A model generated the notes under the pieces. That model was not told the DNA's origin and did not search any database. It was given only the letters and a program-made list of their open reading frames with translations. Of a DNA stretch of 10,444 nt, positions 6,096-10,444 are shown one piece after another (within the stretch, counting starts at the first letter, position 1; each line of letters begins with the position of its first letter). The translations under genes were made by a program, and so were the position numbers. The DNA comes from Myxococcales bacterium. Its GTDB lineage: Bacteria; Myxococcota; Polyangia; Fen-1088. Location: assembly GCA_003159055.1 (NCBI GenBank), contig PMLH01000334.1:1-10444 (forward strand). The letters run 5' to 3'.

Positions 6096-8195
6096 ATGCC
6101 GCCCCGCCCGCACGCAGCCCTCATCGTCGATTCGGATCCCAAGGGGCTGGAGTCTCTCGTCTACGGCTTCCAGGGTGCCGGCTGGCGAATCACCGCCTGT
6201 CCCACGCCCGAAACCGCGTCCCTCTTGGTGAAGGCGTCCGGCGCCGAAATCGTCGTCGTCGCGTCGCGGACCGACCACAGCAAGGCGCAGGCTCTGGTGC
6301 GGCAGCTTCGCAGCAGAGAATCCTCTCGGGTACTTCCCGTCCTGCTGCTCGGCCCGGAAGAGCTAAGGCAGTCGATCAAGCAGCATGGAGAGGCGGACCT
6401 GTTGCCTTTGCCTGCGTTCGTTCGCGACGTCCTGACCGCAAGTCAGTTGATCATCGGCACGGGCGGGACGGCGGCGCAGAAGCCCGGCGAGGAGCCATGC
6501 TTCGAGGACGGGATAACTGCCCAGGGCACGTTGTCGCTGGTCCGCACCATGAATGGTTTGGCTCGATCGGGATCGCTCCATCTGGTGCGCAAGGGCCGCC
6601 ATGGCGAGATCCTGTTCCACGAGGGCGAGTTGACGGCAGCCCAGGTCGGTCAACTGCAGGCGATGGCTGCGGTCCAGCACCTGCTGGTCTGGAATGACGG
6701 CAGCCTGGAGCTGCGCTTGCGGCCGGTGGTGAAGCGCGGACAGCTCCACCAGAGCGCACAGGAATTCTTGGAGGAGTTCGATCGCTTCCAGCGTGACTAC
6801 ACGCACGGCATCAAAGACATCGGGCCGCCCAGCACGGTCTATCTGGTCAACCACGAGCGTCTTCGCGCCTCGCCTGGTTCCGTTCCCGCGGAGGTCACGC
6901 CCGTGGTTCGCCTGTGCGACGGGCAGCGTAACCTCTGTGACGTCATCGATGAAAGCCCGTTCCGCGTTCTCGACACGGTCCGAATTTTGGGGCGACTGGT
7001 CGAGCTCGCCATCCTGAACCGCCGGGACGAGAAACCCAGCGATCCGTCCGGCGCCCGCACGCCGCTGGACGAATTCTGGGCCACCGCGCGCATCACTGTC
7101 GCGGGTGAAGCACAGGCCCCGGCAAGGCGAAGCGGTTCTGTGCCGATCGCTGCGCAACCGATGCCGGCAGCCCCAGTCAATCCAGCGGACCCAGCCGCCA
7201 AAGACGCCGGCCCGTTTGATAGCAAGCCGCGACCGCAGCGACAGACGCTGGAGCTCGGCACGCCGGCCTCGCGAAGCTCCGGCGAGCTTCCGGCAACACA
7301 AGGCGTCCCCGCCATCCACACGTCGACCGAGGCTGAGGCCATCCAGGCCCGCACTCATGAGGCCCAGGCGACGCCCGCCGAGGTTGGTCGAAGGTTGACG
7401 CCTGCGATGGGGCTCTCGGGCCTTTTGCCCAGGCCCAGCCCCGCCGCCGGGGTGCCGGTGGTCCAGCCAACTGCCGCAGGCACCTCGCAGACCAGCGGTG
7501 CCTTCAACCTTCGCAAGACAGGACATCAAACTCAGCAGACCATGCGCGCTGCCGGACCGCGCCGGTCAGTCGTCATCGACACCGCCCTGGTCGATGTCGT
7601 GGCGGCCAGTCCGGCAACGGCCGCCCCAATTGCAGCCGCGACCACAGCCCCCCCCCCGACGGCAGCCGCGCCAACCCCAGTTCCCGCCCCAAGCTTGCCG
7701 CCGCCAATCGTTGGCGAGATGCAGGTCGCACCGTCGGGCACAACCGCGCCGAACATTCCCGCGCCAGCAAACATCGCGGTCAAGCCGGATGTCTCACGCC
7801 CCGCAGAGCCACCAGCACCGAACCTCGCAGCGATCCCTCTTGCAGAGGCAGTCAAGGAGGCCCCTGGCTCGCGCGTGACGGGCGAAATGCAAGTGGTCTC
7901 GTCGGGAAAGTCGCGAACACAAGGCAAGATCGGAAACACGTCTTCCTTCCACATCGATCCGTCGCTTGCTGTCCATGTGCAAACGAAAACCGAACATCCT
8001 CGCCGCAATACTCCGTCGGCCGACGCAAAACACGGGATCCATCGCCCAAGCGGCAGCTTCTCCGCGATCGAGAGCGATTTCTTCGAGCGCGAGGCGGAGC
8101 TGTACGAGGTCGACAAGACCGAATCCTTTGCCGATCTCGACGACGGCAAAGGCAAGCCCGCCGCGAAGAATGGCGCGCCCGATCGCAAGCGATAG
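6096..8195 (+). CDS. Pseudo-receiver/DUF4388 (PATAN) protein with long disordered tail
   Basis: 699 residues, probably cytoplasmic. Residues about 6-115 resemble a response-regulator receiver (LIVDSD at 9-14; AEIVVV strand; PVLLLG strand), but the phospho-acceptor Asp is Ala56, and the conserved Thr and Lys are also absent. Residues about 138-235 form a DUF4388/PATAN domain (LARSGSLHLV, GEILFHEGELTAAQVG, LLVWNDGSLELR). Residues 264-310 form a small helical segment (VVRLCDGQRNLCDVIDESPF) often seen after DUF4388. Residues 320-640 are Pro/Ala/Thr-rich and probably disordered, with the motif GEMQV..SG twice (540-548 and 596-604) and a C10 tract at 7648-7657. The end (about 652-683) is acidic and conserved-looking (FFEREAELY, ESFADLDD). 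Related proteins act in two-component and motility networks; the role here is unknown. An in-frame TAG at 6069-6071 rules out an upstream start. It is convergent with the pilin gene. Confidence 0.9.
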   Translation: MPPRPHAALIVDSDPKGLESLVYGFQGAGWRITACPTPETASLLVKASGAEIVVVASRTDHSKAQALVRQLRSRESSRVLPVLLLGPEELRQSIKQHGEADLLPLPAFVRDVLTASQLIIGTGGTAAQKPGEEPCFEDGITAQGTLSLVRTMNGLARSGSLHLVRKGRHGEILFHEGELTAAQVGQLQAMAAVQHLLVWNDGSLELRLRPVVKRGQLHQSAQEFLEEFDRFQRDYTHGIKDIGPPSTVYLVNHERLRASPGSVPAEVTPVVRLCDGQRNLCDVIDESPFRVLDTVRILGRLVELAILNRRDEKPSDPSGARTPLDEFWATARITVAGEAQAPARRSGSVPIAAQPMPAAPVNPADPAAKDAGPFDSKPRPQRQTLELGTPASRSSGELPATQGVPAIHTSTEAEAIQARTHEAQATPAEVGRRLTPAMGLSGLLPRPSPAAGVPVVQPTAAGTSQTSGAFNLRKTGHQTQQTMRAAGPRRSVVIDTALVDVVAASPATAAPIAAATTAPPPTAAAPTPVPAPSLPPPIVGEMQVAPSGTTAPNIPAPANIAVKPDVSRPAEPPAPNLAAIPLAEAVKEAPGSRVTGEMQVVSSGKSRTQGKIGNTSSFHIDPSLAVHVQTKTEHPRRNTPSADAKHGIHRPSGSFSAIESDFFEREAELYEVDKTESFADLDDGKGKPAAKNGAPDRKR
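7648..7657 (+). repeat. Homopolymer run of ten C inside a coding region
   Basis: Ten consecutive C encode part of Ala518 and Pro519-521 in the disordered tail of the DUF4388 protein. Loss of one C shifts translation to a frame that stops at 7876-7878, removing the second GEMQV motif and the acidic C-terminus. Gain of one C opens a frame with no stop that I can find before the normal stop at 8195. The run may be a slippage site or only a Pro-codon coincidence. Confidence 0.9.
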
Positions 8196-8200
8196 GCAGC

Positions 8201-8226
8201 CGGTCAGAAGTTGACCGTCGCGGTCA
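8201..8226. terminator. Overlapping inverted repeats at the convergent gene junction
   Basis: CGGTCA (8201-8206), TGACCG (8212-8217) and CGGTCA (8221-8226) lie in a row. The middle copy can pair with either neighbour, giving a six-pair stem with a five-base or three-base loop. The stop codons of the convergent genes are only 8 bp apart, so any hairpin here ends the plus-strand message and overlaps the last codons of the pilin gene. No T-run is seen on either strand, so function as a terminator is doubtful. Confidence 0.25.
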
Positions 8227-8662
8227 CGTTGTCCGAATAGCTCCCGGTGGCGACATCCTGCAATGGCGGGATGAGACCGTACACGGTGAGGGTCGCACCC
8301 GAATTCCAGACGTAGTTCGCGGTGTACGCATTCGGCGATGGATCGCCCCAGACTTGGGTGTGCGCGGCGTCCAGGTAGAGGTTGTAGTTTAGCCGATTGG
8401 CTCCGCTGGCCATCTGCCTGGGATTGTTGCTGCCTGCCGTGCCTCTGCCGAGGTAAATGCTCACCGTCCAAGCCCAGGAGCACCAGTAGGTCACGCCGCC
8501 CGTGCTGGCGGTTGCGACGGAGCTGAAGACATTGTACGAGCCGAACGAAACCGACGTCGTGGATATCGTACAGCCACCAAACTGCGCCAAAGCCGGTCGC
8601 GCTCCTGCGAAGCAGGTCGCCCCGAACACGACCAACGCCAGAAGCCAACGGCGAGCCTTCAT
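8204..8662 (-). CDS. Spore coat U domain protein (Csu-type pilin subunit)
   Basis: A 152-residue secreted subunit of an archaic chaperone-usher pilus or coat. MKARRW plus a hydrophobic core and ALA at 24-26 form a signal peptide, cut before Gln27. The mature part is a classic SCPU domain: Cys31, VSFGSYNV (38-45), TYWC (58-61, second Cys), NRLNYNLYLD (89-98), VWGD (104-107), LTVYGLIPPLQ (125-135) and the C-terminal GSYSDNVTATVNF (140-152). The start at 8662 is chosen over a longer ORF from 8752 because GGAAGGAG sits five bases upstream, the signal peptide begins here, and the ATG overlaps the usher stop as ATGA, a sign of translational coupling. A typical Csu tip adhesin (CsuE) after the usher has two domains; this has one. 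It may be a major or minor pilin or a short tip protein. Confidence 0.93.
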   Translation of the reverse strand: MKARRWLLALVVFGATCFAGARPALAQFGGCTISTTSVSFGSYNVFSSVATASTGGVTYWCSWAWTVSIYLGRGTAGSNNPRQMASGANRLNYNLYLDAAHTQVWGDPSPNAYTANYVWNSGATLTVYGLIPPLQDVATGSYSDNVTATVNF

Positions 8663-10444
8663 TTCGTCTCCTTCCCTGTGACAGTACATTTTACCGCGCC
8701 TACGTCGACCAGGGCGACCAAACCTGCGGGCACGACCAGCTGGAAACCGCATACGCCCGTCGCATATTGCACCTCGGCCGGATACGAGCCCGGCGCCACA
8801 TCCTCGAGATAGAAATTGCCGACCTCGTCGAGCGGCGAGATCACCCGCCGCTCGCCAGCCGTCACCACGATCTGGCCGTACGCGGACGACACCGCCACGC
8901 CGTCTTCCTCGACCGCGATGCTCCCCGATACGCTCTGCACGCGCCGTACTGGGAAGGTCACGACCACACCGCCGCGATACGGAGGCGCGATGGTCCTCTC
9001 GGTGGCGCCGATGTCGTGATCGAGCGGAATGTCTTTGTCGTCGATGCCGATGCGGTTGCCGTAGTAGTGGAGCATGCTGGGAACCAGGAGATCCCCCTTG
9101 CTGTCGGTCGTTCCTATCACCTGATTGCTCACCGAACCGTGGACGCCGGGAACGCCTGGCACACGGATGAGGGCGTAGCTGTCCTGGAGCGGTCGCGACA
9201 GGTAGGCACGGCCACCGATGAGAACCAGGCCCCCGGTCGCGGTCAGCGTGGCGTGGCCTCGGTCCTCCGTGCCGATTCCCTGGTGCTGATAGTCGGCCTC
9301 GATTCGGCCATAAGAGCCCTGGTACTGAGCGTCGGCTTCGTTGATAGCGTTCTCGCCTTGCGCGGCCACCAGTCGATATCCAACACCCGGACCCAAGGGC
9401 AACGATTGTTGAAGCGTGGCCTGTGTCGTACCACCGTGTCCAGACTGCCCGCCCCAGTGGTCACTTCGGGTCGCGCCTGCCGTGACCCTCTCCGCAGGCA
9501 CGAAGCTCAGTCCGACGAACATGTCATACTCAGCTGGCCAATCGCGGGTATAGATGTTACCCAATGTTGCAAATGCGTACATCCAACGCGTGAGCGTCCG
9601 GTTGGCCCCTAAGGTGACTCGGTTGTTCCAGCCCGCGTCGCGCCACTCGGTCGCCTCGTACTGCAAGGACAGACTGGCCACCTTGCCGATGTTGCGAGCG
9701 ATCGACGCCAACAAGTCCTTGCGCTGGCGGTCGTTTGCCGACGGAACTCCCGCGGGTAATGCATTGGGGGGCGGAAGGCTGGAGGGATCCAAGTTCACAG
9801 TGGCGTAGTCCACGCTCTGATAGCGAACGCCGATTTGGAAGTTGAGTAGCCGTCCCACATAGGAATAGGAGGCGAGCGCCGCCACGCCTGCGTAACCGCT
9901 GTGATTGCTCGCGGCGATTGCTCCGCCCAACTCTCCGACGGGCAGGCGGACGGCAAGGCTGGGGCCGCCACTGATCATGTGCCGGGTTCCCTCAGCGCGA
10001 GCGCCGACGGTCAACCAATCGGTCAGGCCGTAGCGATGACGAAACAGGTAGGCCGGCTGGCCATAGTTCCAGCTCTCGGTGCCGTAGTTGATTCGCGCGA
10101 ATCCGGCGTTGTAGCTGAAGTCCTGTAGCCCCTTACCCAGCGTCCCGAGGGCCTGATAGTAAGGGGTCTCCATCGTCTGCGATTGGCCAAAGGCATCGCG
10201 AATCACGACTCGGGTTGCGCCACTGCCGCTGGTCACGGGCAGGTTCTGCATGGTGAACTGCCCCGGCGGAAGCTTGTCGCGCCTGACCAGCTGGCCGTTG
10301 ACGTAGACCTCGACCGTGGAGGGCGTGAGGGTCGTGCCTGAGAGGCGCTGGGTGGGCAGAAACACATAGTAAGGGTCGAGCCCGTAATTGCGCGCGACGC
10401 TCACCCCGCCCAGCATGGCAGCCCCGCTGAGGGCATCACCGCTC
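8659..10444 (-). CDS. Outer-membrane usher of an archaic chaperone-usher system (N-terminus outside window)
   Basis: The usher is a beta-barrel in the outer membrane that accepts chaperone-pilin complexes and threads the pilus out. 594 residues are visible, and the frame stays open to the right edge; the periplasmic N-terminal domain and first strands are missing. The visible part begins in the region leading to the plug (PSTVEVYVNG, PPGQFTMQNLP, VVIRDAFGQSQ, TPYYQALGTLGKGLQDFSYN), then alternates short barrel strands, and ends with two small beta domains carrying IAVEEDGVAVSS, EVGNFYLEDVAPGSY and a Cys pair in CGFQLVVPAG and VKCTV. This matches the CsuD/McuC branch rather than FimD, because it is coupled to an SCPU pilin. 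Stop at 8659-8661 overlaps the pilin ATG. Any internal ATG (for example 10416) is not the real start. Chaperone and further pilin genes are expected beyond the right edge. Confidence 0.93.
   Translation of the reverse strand, partial: SGDALSGAAMLGGVSVARNYGLDPYYVFLPTQRLSGTTLTPSTVEVYVNGQLVRRDKLPPGQFTMQNLPVTSGSGATRVVIRDAFGQSQTMETPYYQALGTLGKGLQDFSYNAGFARINYGTESWNYGQPAYLFRHRYGLTDWLTVGARAEGTRHMISGGPSLAVRLPVGELGGAIAASNHSGYAGVAALASYSYVGRLLNFQIGVRYQSVDYATVNLDPSSLPPPNALPAGVPSANDRQRKDLLASIARNIGKVASLSLQYEATEWRDAGWNNRVTLGANRTLTRWMYAFATLGNIYTRDWPAEYDMFVGLSFVPAERVTAGATRSDHWGGQSGHGGTTQATLQQSLPLGPGVGYRLVAAQGENAINEADAQYQGSYGRIEADYQHQGIGTEDRGHATLTATGGLVLIGGRAYLSRPLQDSYALIRVPGVPGVHGSVSNQVIGTTDSKGDLLVPSMLHYYGNRIGIDDKDIPLDHDIGATERTIAPPYRGGVVVTFPVRRVQSVSGSIAVEEDGVAVSSAYGQIVVTAGERRVISPLDEVGNFYLEDVAPGSYPAEVQYATGVCGFQLVVPAGLVALVDVGAVKCTVTGKETK
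8668..8675 (-). promoter_or_regulatory. Strong Shine-Dalgarno for the SCPU pilin gene
   Basis: On the minus strand this reads GGAAGGAG, five bases before the ATG at 8662 and inside the last codons of the usher gene. It fixes the pilin start and is the only strong Shine-Dalgarno I can see in the window. Confidence 0.85.

Noticed and set aside
6363..7529. 388-codon minus-strand ORF opposite the DUF4388 gene
   Set aside because: Composition is Arg/Gly/Ala-rich with no domain, while the plus-strand frame has clear domains.
7794..8648. 284-codon minus-strand ORF across the convergent junction
   Set aside because: It is out of frame with the SCPU gene and opposite the DUF4388 gene; its sequence has no family features.
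8663..8752. 30-residue N-terminal extension of the SCPU protein
   Set aside because: It would precede a normal signal peptide with an Arg-rich stretch, overlaps the usher, and the strong Shine-Dalgarno supports the start at 8662.
8767..9612. 281-codon plus-strand ORF opposite the usher
   Set aside because: The minus strand reads as a clear usher; the plus-strand product is Arg/His-rich without motifs.
1..10444. CRISPR arrays, insertion sequences, toxin-antitoxin or defence genes
   Set aside because: No spaced direct repeats, transposase motifs or known defence domains were seen on either strand.

Overview
The window is GC-rich DNA with dense, mostly long-ORF coding. Gene content points to a member of the Myxococcota (former Deltaproteobacteria): a DUF4388/PATAN protein with a disordered tail, an FHA protein with a ribbon-helix-helix-like N-terminus, large repeat lipoproteins, and an archaic (Csu/Mcu-type) chaperone-usher system with a spore coat U pilin. 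This assignment is inference from gene families; no 16S or other marker is present.

Layout. (1) Bases 1-3352, minus strand: a tightly packed run read right to left: a cytoplasmic glycerophosphodiester phosphodiesterase, a HEAT-repeat lipoprotein (12 bp gap), an FHA-domain protein (43 bp gap), and the N-terminal third of RecG helicase, which runs off the left edge and probably begins inside the FHA gene. RecG is not in the supplied ORF set because it is cut by the window edge; I read it directly from the sequence. (2) Bases 3353-3403: a 51-bp divergent promoter region holding a hyphenated palindrome. (3) Bases 3404-5785, plus strand: a 793-residue helical-repeat (TPR-like) lipoprotein of unknown function, followed by an imperfect hairpin. 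(4) Bases 5786-6095: no protein gene; it holds that hairpin, a sigma70-like promoter, tRNA-Cys(GCA), and a 14-bp perfect palindrome abutting the next start codon. I see nothing in 5841-5890 or 6011-6071. (5) Bases 6096-8195, plus strand: a 699-residue pseudo-receiver/DUF4388 protein with a long Pro/Ala-rich tail that contains a run of ten C. (6) Bases 8204-10444, minus strand, convergent with the previous gene: the C-terminal two thirds of an outer-membrane usher, coupled by an ATGA overlap to a single-domain spore coat U pilin.

How the parts fit. The usher and pilin form the end of a pilus or surface-coat secretion operon whose chaperone and other pilins should lie to the right of the window. 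The left-hand operon mixes lipid headgroup turnover, a periplasm-facing lipoprotein, phosphothreonine signalling and DNA repair, so its members need not share one pathway. I found no defence system, mobile element or CRISPR array. The points most worth checking are the palindrome next to the 6096 start codon, the C10 tract, the degenerate receiver domain, the RHH-FHA architecture and the FHA/recG overlap.
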